Assembly (NCBI GenBank): GCA_963695975.1
Contig: CAVOIB010000002.1
Span: forward strand, 888,969 to 952,968
DNA from: JBBQVZ01 sp963695975
Lineage (GTDB): Bacteria > Actinomycetota > UBA4738 > HRBIN12
Direction: 5' to 3'
Length of the DNA: 64,000 bases
This document shows positions 26,476 through 35,786 of this stretch, one piece after another. Position numbers and translations under genes: made by a program. Within the stretch, counting starts at the first letter, position 1; every line of letters begins with the position of its first letter. A model generated the notes under the pieces. It had not been told where the DNA came from, did no database searches, and saw only the letters and a list, made by a program, of their open reading frames with translations.

Positions 26476-28041
26476 GTGGAGCGTTCCCAGCGGTCGTCGG
26501 CGCTCGCCCTCGCCGGGTTCGGGTTCGGCGTCGTGGCGGTGGCCGTCGTCGCCTCGGTGCCGGGATCGCCGTTCCATCCCGTGCTCCCGCCCGGCATCCA
26601 TCCCGGCGGGCCGTTCCGCTGGCTCGCCGATGCGCTTGGCGTGGGTGGGCTCGCCGGAGGTGCCCTCGTCGCCTCCGGCGTCGCGTCGATCGCCGTCGCG
26701 GTGGTGTCGTTCCTGTTCGTCCTGCGAGCCGCCTGGCTCGGGGGGTTGTCGCTCCGGACCGTCGTGATCGCCGCGGTGGTCGCTCACGCCGTGGTGCTCA
26801 CGCTTCCGCTGCTGATCTCGCGGGATGTCTACTCCTACATCGCCTACGGGAACATCGCCGGGATCCATCACGCGAACCCCTACGTCCAGACGCCCGCCGA
26901 CTTCCCGCACGACGCCGTTTCGATGCTGGTGGGCCCGAAGTGGTTCGCCGTTCCCGCCGTCTACGGGCCGCTGTTCACGGGGTTCGCATCGCTCGTTGTG
27001 CGGATGGTCGATGGGCTTGCCGCGCAGGCGGCGGCGTTCCGCTTGACCGCGACGGCTGCGAGCCTCGGGACCGTCGCCCTGGTCGCGACGACAGTGAAGG
27101 GCATGTGGCCGCGCCGTGCCGCGTTCGCGGTCGCCGCGTTCGGACTCAACCCGGTCGTGTTGTTCCAGTCGGTAGGGAGCGGGCACAACGATCTGTTGGT
27201 GGCGCTCGCCGTGGCGGGAGCGTTCGCGCTGGTGGTGACGCGCAGGTATCTCCCGGCCGTCGCCGTCCTCACGCTGGGCACGGTCGTGAAGGCGCCCGCG
27301 GCGCTGCCGCTCCTCCTCCTACTGATCTGGTGCGTCGCGCGCGCGCCCGACGGCCGGCGCCTCCGCACGCTCCTCACCCACGGCGGTCTGGCGGCAGCGA
27401 TCGGCGTCGCGTTCGCCGCGCCCTTCTTCCAGCTCCGCGACCCCACGCTCGGCATGTTCGAGCTCGCCGGGCACGAGGGGTGGCTTGCGCCGTCGCGGTT
27501 GTTCCGCCGGCTCCTGGACGGAGCGTCCGGAAATACGCTGGGGGTGCTCATGCGCGTCGGGTTCGCGGCGCTGTTGATGCTCAGCCTCTGGATCGTGGCG
27601 AGAGCCGTGTGGCGGACGGCGAAGACGGGTTCGGCGACCGACAGAACGGCCCAGCTCGAGCTGGGTGCTGGGTGGGCGTGGTCGCTCATGCTGCTGATGT
27701 TGCTCGGCCCCGTCCTGCTCCCGTGGTACGTGGTGTGGGCGCTTCCGATCGCGTGGCTCCTCCCCCGGGAACCGCGAATGGTGCTGTTGGGAACGTCGGT
27801 CGCGCTCGCGCTGTCGCAGTGGGTGGCGGAGCCGGCGCGGTTCCCGGGCGCCTACGACGCGAACGTCCTGATCGGGCACTACGTGATCACGCCGGTCGTC
27901 ATCGGGCTACTCGGGTGGCTGCTCCTCGACGGTCACCGGCGTCGGCGCGGGGGGCTGCCCCTGCGTGACGAGGAGGACGATGCCGGTGGCGCCGGCGCAG
28001 AGCGTGACGATCGCCGGGCCGACACTGCCGGCGAGCGATAG
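26476..28041 (+). CDS. MptA/MptB-like polyprenol-phosphomannose mannosyltransferase
   Basis: The 521-residue polytopic protein has about 12 helices and the GT-C motif SRDVYSYIAYGNIAGIHHANPY (first loop, about residue 114) followed by YGPLFTGFAS. This matches the MptA/MptB alpha-1,6-mannosyltransferases that elongate lipomannan or similar glycolipids outside the membrane from polyprenyl phosphate mannose. GHNDLLVALAVAGAFAL and a WYVVWALPIAWL near the end also fit. GTG 26476 has TACGTT 9 nt upstream and no Shine-Dalgarno. The last about 50 residues are hydrophilic and are encoded opposite the end of the facing gene (135-bp overlap). The sugar and acceptor are not proven. Confidence 0.75.
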   Translation: MERSQRSSALALAGFGFGVVAVAVVASVPGSPFHPVLPPGIHPGGPFRWLADALGVGGLAGGALVASGVASIAVAVVSFLFVLRAAWLGGLSLRTVVIAAVVAHAVVLTLPLLISRDVYSYIAYGNIAGIHHANPYVQTPADFPHDAVSMLVGPKWFAVPAVYGPLFTGFASLVVRMVDGLAAQAAAFRLTATAASLGTVALVATTVKGMWPRRAAFAVAAFGLNPVVLFQSVGSGHNDLLVALAVAGAFALVVTRRYLPAVAVLTLGTVVKAPAALPLLLLLIWCVARAPDGRRLRTLLTHGGLAAAIGVAFAAPFFQLRDPTLGMFELAGHEGWLAPSRLFRRLLDGASGNTLGVLMRVGFAALLMLSLWIVARAVWRTAKTGSATDRTAQLELGAGWAWSLMLLMLLGPVLLPWYVVWALPIAWLLPREPRMVLLGTSVALALSQWVAEPARFPGAYDANVLIGHYVITPVVIGLLGWLLLDGHRRRRGGLPLRDEEDDAGGAGAERDDRRADTAGER

Positions 28042-29811
28042 TCCGATCAGATCCGCCAGCATGCCGCCGAGGATCAACGTGACGGCACCGAACGCCGGGG
28101 CCGTCGCGACCGCGGCCAGCGTGTCAAGACCTGCCCACCGGGCCCATGCGTACCCGACCGCCCCGGTGAGCGCGAGGATGGTGACGGCGGCCTCGATGGT
28201 CCGCCAGGGCGACGATGGGACGAGCGGATCGCGGGCCTGGTCCAGCGAGCCTGTCCTCGCGGGAGATTCCGACGAGTAGACGCCTCCGTTCCAGTTGTAC
28301 AGGCCGCGTGTGTGGATCGCCTCGAGATCGCGGTCGAACGACGTCAGCAGGAACACGCTCGTCGGGCCGCTCGGGATGTCCGATAGGTACAGACGCGACA
28401 GCGCGTCGTACTCCGGGTTGCTGCGCTGGGTCGCGATCCCGGCGAAGTAGTTACGGGGTGTTCCGACGTACACGTAGACGTCGGCTGCACGGTCCGGCGG
28501 GACCGACGCGCGGATCACGTTCATCGCTCGCGTCGCCAGGAACGACGCGGTCGCGTCGGTGTCGTCCACGATGAACACCAGGGGCGTTCCCGCCGTGGAG
28601 GTCGCATCGGCGATCCTCCCTGCCATCGTCACGTGCTCGACCTCGAGCGTCGACATGAACGTCGACTGCCTGCTCCACGCCATAAGCGCGCCGGCCGCCA
28701 TCACGCCGATGAGCGATGCGGCGACCACGGTTCCGAGCATCCGTCGGCTCCCGAACCAGTTCCGGACGCCCACGACGCCCACCCCGGCGAGCGCGGGGAT
28801 CGCGAATCCGAACGTGATCAGCCGGTCGGCGGGATACAAGCCCGTCACGAGGCCGAGCGGCGCCCCCACCACGACGAGAGCCGACCAGGTCGCCAGGACG
28901 CGCCGCGCGGTTCCGCTCGTCCGCATCAACCCGAGCGCCGCCAGGGGGATCGACAGCCACTGGACGTAGCGGGCCCACCGGCGGAGGAACCGGTCGACGT
29001 ACTCGGTGCTGAGCGCATCCAGCCGTCCCGCGCGGCGCAGGAAGCCGTCTTTCGACGTGTCGCCACCCAGACGGGCCGGTCCGGCTGTGAGCGACGCGAG
29101 TGCGGCCCCAAGCAACGCTCCGCCCCCCAGGGCTGCGATCGTCGCGCGCCCCGCATCGCTCGACCACCCGCGCTCGTGCCTGACGAGCGACCACGCAGCG
29201 ACCCCGGCCAGGATCACCGTTCCCACCAAGAAGAACTGGGGGTGCGCCAGGCCGCCGCCCCCCATCGCGAACGCCGCGGCATAGGCTCCCCGACGCGTCC
29301 GGGTGGCCAAGCAGACCGCGGCCGCGACGAACGGCGCGGCGAAGGTCAGGTTCGCCACGTATCCCGCGGCGAGGTGGACGGTGAACAGGCCGGTCAGGAG
29401 CCCACCCACGATCCACGCCGCTCTCGCGCCTCGATGTTCACCACCCATCGGCATCGCGGCGCGGACCAGCATGGCCATCCCGGCAGCGATGGCGGCGCCG
29501 AGCGCGGCTACGAGGCCTGCGGCGACGGATACGACGGACAGGTGCAACGAGCCGGCGAGCACGGCGATCAATGCGGGGCTGCCCGGCCGTCCGCCGACGG
29601 CGGACAGCCCTTCGCTCGCGCCGACCCGCGTCCACCAGAGGTAGACGGGCATGTCGGAGCCGATCCCGAAGCGGTAACCGTGGCGCACGTAGGGCGCGAG
29701 CAACACGCCGAGGGTCGCGAGGACGAGTCCCCCGAGCCACAGCAGCCCGGATCGGGTCCGCCTCTGCGTTTCGACCGCGTCCGTGTCGTTACTCCGACGC
29801 GAGGAACGCAC
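27907..29811 (-). CDS. Large polytopic membrane protein, possibly a GT-C-fold glycosyltransferase
   Basis: The 634-residue protein has about 12-13 hydrophobic helices and an extracytoplasmic region at about residues 390-530 (WSRQSTFMSTLEVEHVTMA, then VYVGTPRNYFAG). A GSDMPVYLWW motif after helix 1 resembles the acidic first loop of GT-C enzymes. I do not recognise a named family. The GTG start overlaps the end of the upstream lipoprotein gene by 23 bp, so they are cotranscribed. The 3' end overlaps the opposing mannosyltransferase-like gene by 135 bp. A role in cell-surface glycans is inferred from this pairing. Confidence 0.55.
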   Translation of the reverse strand: MRSSRRSNDTDAVETQRRTRSGLLWLGGLVLATLGVLLAPYVRHGYRFGIGSDMPVYLWWTRVGASEGLSAVGGRPGSPALIAVLAGSLHLSVVSVAAGLVAALGAAIAAGMAMLVRAAMPMGGEHRGARAAWIVGGLLTGLFTVHLAAGYVANLTFAAPFVAAAVCLATRTRRGAYAAAFAMGGGGLAHPQFFLVGTVILAGVAAWSLVRHERGWSSDAGRATIAALGGGALLGAALASLTAGPARLGGDTSKDGFLRRAGRLDALSTEYVDRFLRRWARYVQWLSIPLAALGLMRTSGTARRVLATWSALVVVGAPLGLVTGLYPADRLITFGFAIPALAGVGVVGVRNWFGSRRMLGTVVAASLIGVMAAGALMAWSRQSTFMSTLEVEHVTMAGRIADATSTAGTPLVFIVDDTDATASFLATRAMNVIRASVPPDRAADVYVYVGTPRNYFAGIATQRSNPEYDALSRLYLSDIPSGPTSVFLLTSFDRDLEAIHTRGLYNWNGGVYSSESPARTGSLDQARDPLVPSSPWRTIEAAVTILALTGAVGYAWARWAGLDTLAAVATAPAFGAVTLILGGMLADLIGLSLAGSVGPAIVTLCAGATGIVLLVTQGQPPAPTPVTVEEQPPE

Positions 29812-30388
29812 CCTGGGCCGCGACCGTGATCGTGCCGCTCTCGTCCACCAGGGTCGCGCACGCGAACGTGCCCGAGAACGAGGTGGCGTCAGGGGGCTGG
29901 ACCACCGTCACCGCGCATCCGCCGTCGATCGAGGTGAACCGGTATGTCCCCGAGCTCGCGTGGACGAAGAACGAGAGGCGCATCACGTCGGACGTGGGCC
30001 GCGAGCCCACGAAGGTCGCGCCGGCGAGCGCGAACCCCGCTCCGGCCGATTGCCAGTTCAGCGCGAACGATCCAGGTGGGGGGGCGTAGATCGCGGGGCT
30101 CGCGAGCGGGATGGCCGGCTGCGAAGTCTGAAGACCCCCCGTGACGACGAGCGACGCCGTGCCTTGCGTGAGTGAGGGTGGAACGGGCGTGGTCGTCAGC
30201 GTCGGGGCCTCACTGCCGTCGGCGGCCGAAGCCGTTCCGGTCGCCACCGACGTCGTCGGCGACACGTTCCCCGTCGGCTGGCTCGTCGGCACCGGACCGA
30301 GCGAGGATCCCTCGTCGCCTCCACCTCCGCAAGCGGCCGTGAGCAGCGTGACCCCGAGCGCGATGGCGAGCGTCAAGTTCCTCCGCAC
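29789..30388 (-). CDS. Putative lipoprotein of unknown function
   Basis: The 199-residue protein has a lipoprotein signal with lipobox LLTAAC (Cys about residue 20), a Ser/Thr/Gly/Pro-rich linker to about residue 90, and a small C-terminal beta-rich domain with two Cys (GGCAVTVV and FACATLV). The start is GTG 30388, with AAGGAG about 7 nt upstream. The downstream polytopic membrane protein gene overlaps its end. It is probably an outer-face accessory of that protein. No family recognised. Confidence 0.65.
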   Translation of the reverse strand: MRRNLTLAIALGVTLLTAACGGGGDEGSSLGPVPTSQPTGNVSPTTSVATGTASAADGSEAPTLTTTPVPPSLTQGTASLVVTGGLQTSQPAIPLASPAIYAPPPGSFALNWQSAGAGFALAGATFVGSRPTSDVMRLSFFVHASSGTYRFTSIDGGCAVTVVQPPDATSFSGTFACATLVDESGTITVAAQGAFLASE

Positions 30389-30481
30389 GTCGGCTCCTTC
30401 GATGGACGGCTGACTGTAGCGCACGGGTCTTGGCCCGGCCGTGCACCGGTCGGCCCCGGCACGTTGGTAGCCTGACGATCC

Positions 30482-31870
30482 ATGGTGGACCGCGAGCTCG
30501 TGCAGGAGGTGCTTCAGGCGGCACGACGCCGGGGCGGGTCGTTCGCCGAGCTGTTCGTGGAGGAGAAATCCTCGACCTCGATCCGGCTGGACGACGGGAA
30601 GGTCGAGGAGCTCACCACCGGCCTTGATCGCGGGGCCGGGGTCCGGGTGTGCCGGGGGACCTCGTACGGCTACGCATACTCCAACCGGCTGGACCGATCG
30701 GCGTTGCTCGACGCGGCCGAGGCCGCGAGCGCCGCACTGCGGCAGGGTGAGGCCGGCGAGGTGGTGGATCTGCGTCAGCCGCGGACGGTGCCCGTCGTGA
30801 ACCCCGTGGACCGTCCGGCGGACGACCTCCCAGCGGCAGAGAAGGTGGCCTGGCTGCGAGCGGTGGACGACGCCGCGCGATCGTTCAGTCCTGAGGTCGT
30901 GCAGGTCGTGGGCGCATACGGCGACTCGATGCAGCACGTGATGATCGCGACGTCCGACGGCCGGTGGGTCGAGGAGTGGCGGCCGCGCATCCGACTGTTC
31001 GCGGAGGTCGTTGCGGAGCGCGACGGCAACATCCAGACGGGGTTCCACGGCCCGGCCGCCTGCAGCGGGATGGAGTTCGTCGACCGTCACCCGCCGCGCG
31101 CGACGGCGGAGGTCGCCGCCAAGCGTGCGGTCACGATGCTCGATTCGATCCCCGCGCCCGCCGGTGAGATGACGGTCGTGCTGGCACCCGGGATGGGTGG
31201 CGTGCTGTTCCACGAGGCGGTCGGTCACCCGCTCGAGTGCGATGCGGTCGACAAGGAGGCCAGCGTCTACCGGGGGCTGATCGGCGAGCGATGCGCTTCT
31301 GAGCTGATCGACGGCGTAGATGACGCCACGATCGCGAACGGCTGGGGCTCCTACGCGTTCGACGACGAGGGGACGCCGTCGCAGCGCACGTCACTCTTCG
31401 AACGCGGTGTCCTGCAGGGGCTCCTGTACGACCGGATACACGCCGACAAAGACGGGCAGCCGCCCACCGGGAACGGCCGCCGACAGTCGTACGCCGCACC
31501 CCCGATCCCACGGATGACGAACACGAACATCCTGAACGGCACGTCCGACGCCGCCGACATGCTCGCCTCGACCGAGCAGGGCGTCTACGTGACGTCGCTC
31601 GGAGGCGGGCAGACGAACCCGGCGACCGGCGACTTCGTGTTCGGGGTCGCAGAGGGGTTCCTGCTCGAGAACGGCGTCGTCACGACGCCCGTGCGCGGCG
31701 CCAACCTCATCGGACGAGCGATCGACGTGATGAGCGCGGTCGACGCGGTAGCGGGCGACTTCGACACCTGGGAGGGCGTCTGCGGGAAGGACGGGCAGGC
31801 CGCCCCCGTGGGAAGCGGGTCGCCCACGCTTCGCATCTCGCGGATCACGGTGGGGGGTACCGGTGCCTGA
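30482..31870 (+). CDS. tldD: TldD-family metalloprotease subunit
   Basis: The 462-residue protein has the TldD/PmbA fold and the catalytic zinc motif HEAVGH at residues 244-249, with PGMGGVLFHEAVGHPLECD around it. A C-terminal SLGGGQTNPATGDFVFGVAEG is characteristic. TldD pairs with TldE to cleave unfolded peptides; in Enterobacteria it matures microcin B17 and degrades CcdA. The gene overlaps tldE by 8 bp. ATG 30482 follows TAGCCT by 8 nt and has no Shine-Dalgarno. No peptide precursor gene is seen nearby, so a general peptidase role is likely. Confidence 0.92.
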   Translation: MVDRELVQEVLQAARRRGGSFAELFVEEKSSTSIRLDDGKVEELTTGLDRGAGVRVCRGTSYGYAYSNRLDRSALLDAAEAASAALRQGEAGEVVDLRQPRTVPVVNPVDRPADDLPAAEKVAWLRAVDDAARSFSPEVVQVVGAYGDSMQHVMIATSDGRWVEEWRPRIRLFAEVVAERDGNIQTGFHGPAACSGMEFVDRHPPRATAEVAAKRAVTMLDSIPAPAGEMTVVLAPGMGGVLFHEAVGHPLECDAVDKEASVYRGLIGERCASELIDGVDDATIANGWGSYAFDDEGTPSQRTSLFERGVLQGLLYDRIHADKDGQPPTGNGRRQSYAAPPIPRMTNTNILNGTSDAADMLASTEQGVYVTSLGGGQTNPATGDFVFGVAEGFLLENGVVTTPVRGANLIGRAIDVMSAVDAVAGDFDTWEGVCGKDGQAAPVGSGSPTLRISRITVGGTGA

Positions 31871-33206
31871 CCTCGGCGACCTCTGCCGGGCCGCAGTGGA
31901 CGCGGCGGAGGGCGATGAGGCGGTTGAGGCCTACGCCGAGGAGTCCAGGGACACGGAGGCGACCGCACTGCGGGGTGAGATCGAAGGGCTCACGTTCGCG
32001 GAGTCGCGCGGCGTGGGTGTTCGGCTGATCGCGGAGTCCCGGTCGGGGTACGCGTACGCCGCCGATCCGTCGGAGGACGAGGTGCGCGACGCCGTTCGGC
32101 GAGCACGCGAGAACGCCGCGCTCGCCGAACCGGATCCGTTCAACGGGCTGCCGGCATTCGAGCCGGCAACGCCGATCCCCGGGCTCTTCCGCGAGGACCA
32201 AGCGCGCGTGCCGACGGATCGGAAGGTGTCGCTCGCGCTCGATCTCGAGCGCCGGGTGATCTCGACCGACCCGCGTGTGACGAAGGTCGACGCCGCGCAG
32301 ATCGGCGACTCGGTGTCTCGCACCGCGATCGCGTCGACGACCGGTGTGAAGGCCGAGTACGCCCGCACCGACGCGTGGTGCGTGGCGGTCGCACTCGCCG
32401 TCGAGGGCGACGAGACGCAGACGGGCTTCTCGTTCTCGATCTCCCGCGGGGTCGACGATCTGCTGTGGGAGTCGATCGCGGACGAGGCGGTCGCCCGATC
32501 GGTGCGGATGCTCGGCGCGACGAAACCCGTCACGGCCAAGGTTCCGGTCGTGCTCGATCAGTTCGCGGCGATGTCCTTCTTGGGGGTGCTTGCCGGCGCG
32601 CTCTCGGCCGAGGCGGTGCTGAAGCGGCGATCGCTGTTCGCCGACATGGTGGGCCGGCAGGTCGGGTCGGACCTCGTCACGCTGATCGACGACGGCACGA
32701 TCACGATCGGGCCCGCGGCCGCGCCCTTCGACGATGAAGGTGTTCCCTCCGGCCGGACCGAACTCTTCACGCGCGGAACGCTGAACGGCTTCCTGCACAA
32801 CACGTATACCGCGAATCGGACCGGCGGAGGCGCCCGGTCCACGGGGAACGCGAAACGCGGCGGCTACAAGTCGACGCCCGACGTCGGCACGTCGAACTTC
32901 TACCTCGAGGCTGGCGACCGGTCGTTCGAGGAATTGCTGGCCCGAGCCGACGGCGGAGTGCTCATCCAGGACGTGAGCGGCGTCCACTCCGGCGCGAACC
33001 CGATCAGCGGGGAGTTCTCGGTAGGGGCGACCGGGCTACGGATCGCCGGCGGCGCGCTCGGCGAGCCGCTGCGCGAGATGACCGTCGCCTCCACGCTTCC
33101 CGAGATGCTGGCGGCGATCACCGGCGTTGGAAGCGACCTCCGCTTCTTCTCGTCCGTAGGGACGCCGTCGGTGCTCATCGGCGAGATGACGCTCGCGGGC
33201 GTATGA
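31863..33206 (+). CDS. tldE: TldE/PmbA-family partner subunit
   Basis: The 447-residue protein aligns with TldD in fold but lacks the HExxxH motif, as expected for the non-catalytic TldE/PmbA partner. Visible features are an N-terminal RGVGVRLIAESRSGYAYAADP and a C-terminal VSGVHSGANPISGEFSVGATG, the counterpart of the TldD C-terminal loop. The two subunits form a heterodimer whose cavity admits unfolded peptides. GTG 31863 overlaps the tldD end, giving coupled synthesis. It converges on the molybdoenzyme gene 14 bp away. Confidence 0.92.
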   Translation: MPDLGDLCRAAVDAAEGDEAVEAYAEESRDTEATALRGEIEGLTFAESRGVGVRLIAESRSGYAYAADPSEDEVRDAVRRARENAALAEPDPFNGLPAFEPATPIPGLFREDQARVPTDRKVSLALDLERRVISTDPRVTKVDAAQIGDSVSRTAIASTTGVKAEYARTDAWCVAVALAVEGDETQTGFSFSISRGVDDLLWESIADEAVARSVRMLGATKPVTAKVPVVLDQFAAMSFLGVLAGALSAEAVLKRRSLFADMVGRQVGSDLVTLIDDGTITIGPAAAPFDDEGVPSGRTELFTRGTLNGFLHNTYTANRTGGGARSTGNAKRGGYKSTPDVGTSNFYLEAGDRSFEELLARADGGVLIQDVSGVHSGANPISGEFSVGATGLRIAGGALGEPLREMTVASTLPEMLAAITGVGSDLRFFSSVGTPSVLIGEMTLAGV

Positions 33207-33220
33207 GCGACCGGTAGGCA

Positions 33221-34819
33221 TCAACCGACGTCGACGGTGATCGTGTGATACCCGGTCGCGCCGTCGGGGATCGGCGGAGCGTATGCCGAGCTCTGCGTCT
33301 CACCGGTGGCGTCGGTCGCTCGGACGGAGATCGTGTGCTGTCCCCGGGTGGCGGTCCAGCGGCACAACCACTGCCGCCACGTGTCGATCGTGTCCTCGGC
33401 GCCGAGTTCCGCGGGCATCCACGGGCCCCCGTCGACCTGCACCTCGACCCGCTGGATCCCCCGGTGCTGCGCCCACGCCACACCGGCGACGACCGTTTCG
33501 CCCGTGGTGAGTGACGCCCCCGACCTGGGCGTGTCGATCCTTGACTCGGTCTTGATCGGCGCCTGTTGCGCCCACCCGCGTTCGACCCAGTACGCATCGT
33601 AGGCCTCGAACGTCGTGAGTTCGAGATCGACGACCCACTTCGTGGCGGAGACGTAGCCATACAGGCCGGGCACGATCATGCGGACCGGGAAGCCGTGTTC
33701 GATCGGCAGCGGCCGCCCGTTCATGGCGACGGCGAGCATGGCGTCGCGGCCGTCCATCACGATGGCCGTGGGAGTCCCCACGGTGAAGCCGTCGACGGAC
33801 CGTGAGACGATCTGTGTGGCCTGCGGTGCGACCCCCGCTTCGTCGAGCAGGGCCTTGAGCGGCGCTCCGATCCATCGCGCGTTTCCGATGTACCTGCCCC
33901 CCACCTCGTTGGAGACACAGGTAAGCGTCACGTCGCGCTCGATCAGCGGGCGCTCGAGCAGCCGGCGATAGTCGAGCGTGATCGGGCGCTCGACCATGCC
34001 GTGCACCTTGAGCGTCCATCGCTCGGCGGTGACCGACGGAACGAAGAGCGCGGTGTCGACCCGGTAGAAGCGATCGTTCGGCGTGAGGAACGGCCCCAGG
34101 CCCGGAACCGCGAGGTCGGCTCCCGCGGGGATCGGAGGTGCGAGGTCGGCGGGCGCAGGGATCCGAACGGCTGCTCTCGACTCGCTGGCGTCGGCGCGGC
34201 CGATGAGCAGCCGTCCGATCTCTCCGCTCGCGCCGGCGACACCGACGGCGGCGACGCCTGTCCACAGGAACCGCCGGCGATCGAACCCCGGCGCCGGGTC
34301 GCCGGCGTGCTTCGGCGGCTCCCTCCATGCGTTCGTGAGTCCCGCCGCCCGGCGCAGGAGCCAGAAGGTGCCGACGCCCGCGGCCGCTCCGACGAGCGAT
34401 GGGATCGCGTCCGTGAGCCCGTTGGCGGGTCTGGTCACCGCCGCGGTCGCTCCGACCAAGCCGAACACGAGGATGGCGACGACGCCGACCCATGGCCGCC
34501 GGAGCGCAACGATCCCGAGGACGACCGCCGCGATCACCAGGAGCGTGTCGATCCCCGTTACGAGCGCGAACTTGTCGTTCGGGCCGAACGTCCGGATGGC
34601 GAAGGTCTTCAACCACTCTGGGGTGGCGTCGATCGCCGCGCTCCCGACCGCGAGGATCGGCGACGAGGATCCTCCGATCACCCCTGCGGCCAGCTGGGCG
34701 ACCCCGATCGCCACAGCGCCGCTCAGCAGCCCGATCGTTCCCCCGACGATGCTGCCCGGCGTCGACGGAGAGCCGGGCTCGGCGATCGGTCGCTCGCTCG
34801 TCGTCGTGGCTCGTGCCAT
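33221..34819 (-). CDS. Membrane-attached sulfite-oxidase-family molybdoenzyme
   Basis: The 532-residue protein combines about four N-terminal helices (residues 20-155), an internal twin-arginine-like DRRRFLWTG near residue 178, then an oxidoreductase molybdopterin domain (about 215-395). LTCVSNEVGGRYIGNARWIG holds the Mo-binding Cys; GFPVRMIVPGLYGYVSATKWV follows. A Mo-co dimerisation-like domain ends the chain (QVDGGPWMPAELG). It should catalyse oxygen-atom transfer, such as sulfite oxidation or sulfoxide/protein-repair reduction, on the outer face. No haem domain is seen. moeA and moaC for the cofactor lie 4-6 kb away. TAGACT is 9 nt upstream of ATG 34819. Confidence 0.85.
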   Translation of the reverse strand: MARATTTSERPIAEPGSPSTPGSIVGGTIGLLSGAVAIGVAQLAAGVIGGSSSPILAVGSAAIDATPEWLKTFAIRTFGPNDKFALVTGIDTLLVIAAVVLGIVALRRPWVGVVAILVFGLVGATAAVTRPANGLTDAIPSLVGAAAGVGTFWLLRRAAGLTNAWREPPKHAGDPAPGFDRRRFLWTGVAAVGVAGASGEIGRLLIGRADASESRAAVRIPAPADLAPPIPAGADLAVPGLGPFLTPNDRFYRVDTALFVPSVTAERWTLKVHGMVERPITLDYRRLLERPLIERDVTLTCVSNEVGGRYIGNARWIGAPLKALLDEAGVAPQATQIVSRSVDGFTVGTPTAIVMDGRDAMLAVAMNGRPLPIEHGFPVRMIVPGLYGYVSATKWVVDLELTTFEAYDAYWVERGWAQQAPIKTESRIDTPRSGASLTTGETVVAGVAWAQHRGIQRVEVQVDGGPWMPAELGAEDTIDTWRQWLCRWTATRGQHTISVRATDATGETQSSAYAPPIPDGATGYHTITVDVG

Positions 34820-34867
34820 ACCGGATCGAGTCTAGGGGCGTTCCTTGCGGACCAGGAGCGAGCCGGG

Positions 34868-35707
34868 TCAGACGGTGGCCGGGCGGGCGCCGCTCACGAT
34901 CAGCACGACGATCAGCCCGGCGACGATCAGCCGGTAGACCATGAACGCCTTGAAGGTGTGCCGACGGAGGTATCCCAACAGGAACCAGATCACGACGAAC
35001 CCGCTGATCGCCGAGGAGACGAAACCCCAGAGGAACTCGCTCGCGTATCCCTGGAACCCCGTCTGCGCAAGATCCAGGCCCTTCGCGAGCCCCGCGCCCG
35101 CGATGATCGGGATGGCCAGGAGGAACGAGAACCTGGCGGACGACTCGCGGTCGATCCCGATCCAGCGCGCGCCCGTCATGGTGATGCCCGACCTCGAGAC
35201 GCCCGGCTGCAAGGCGAGGGCCTGCAGCGCGCCGAGCCCGAGCCCGGTCCGCGGACCGATCGAATCCATGCCGCGATCCGAGCGCGACTTGGCGTCGATC
35301 CACCACAGCAGCACGCCGCCGACCGACAGCGTGATCGCCATCAGCCACGGTTGCCCGAGCCTCTTCTCGATCGTGGATTCGAGCAAGAAGCCGGCCAGCG
35401 CCCCGGGGATCGTGCCGATCACGAGGGCCCAGGCCAGACGCTCATCGGGCGTGGCGATCGCACGGGTCCTGAGCGACCGGAGCCAGGCCTTGAGGTATCG
35501 CCAGAGGTCGCTCCGGAAGTAGATGACCGCGCCCACGAGCGTCCCCACGTGTAGCGCCACGTCGAACGTCTTGTTGAGCGCGGGATCGTTGAGGATCGAC
35601 CAGTTGAACAACCACGGCACCAGGATCAGATGTCCGGAACTCGACACGGGGGCGAACTCCGTCGCCCCTTGCGTCAGACCGAGCACGATCGCCTGCAGGA
35701 TGGTCAC
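34868..35707 (-). CDS. uppP: Undecaprenyl-diphosphatase
   Basis: The 279-residue polytopic protein has both UppP/BacA signatures: GATEFAPVSSSGHLILVPW near residue 12 and LQPGVSRSGITMTGAR near residue 165, carrying the Glu, Ser and Arg residues of the active site. It recycles undecaprenyl diphosphate to the monophosphate carrier for peptidoglycan and glycan synthesis and confers bacitracin tolerance. GTG 35707 is preceded by AAAGGACCGACCG. The much longer open frame upstream has no ribosome-binding site or typical sequence. It lies downstream of the SAF/CpaB gene on the same strand. Confidence 0.94.
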   Translation of the reverse strand: MTILQAIVLGLTQGATEFAPVSSSGHLILVPWLFNWSILNDPALNKTFDVALHVGTLVGAVIYFRSDLWRYLKAWLRSLRTRAIATPDERLAWALVIGTIPGALAGFLLESTIEKRLGQPWLMAITLSVGGVLLWWIDAKSRSDRGMDSIGPRTGLGLGALQALALQPGVSRSGITMTGARWIGIDRESSARFSFLLAIPIIAGAGLAKGLDLAQTGFQGYASEFLWGFVSSAISGFVVIWFLLGYLRRHTFKAFMVYRLIVAGLIVVLIVSGARPATV

Positions 35708-35786
35708 CGGTCGGTCCTTTCGGGCGGGAGGTCCGCGCCATGCTATCGGTAGGCATCCCGCACGCCATGAGGCGAACGGCGGTCGG

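Noticed and set aside
33300..35348. 682-codon minus-strand frame over the molybdoenzyme and uppP
   Set aside because: Low-complexity Arg/Gly/Asp translation typical of a wrong frame; both real genes have full motifs in other frames.
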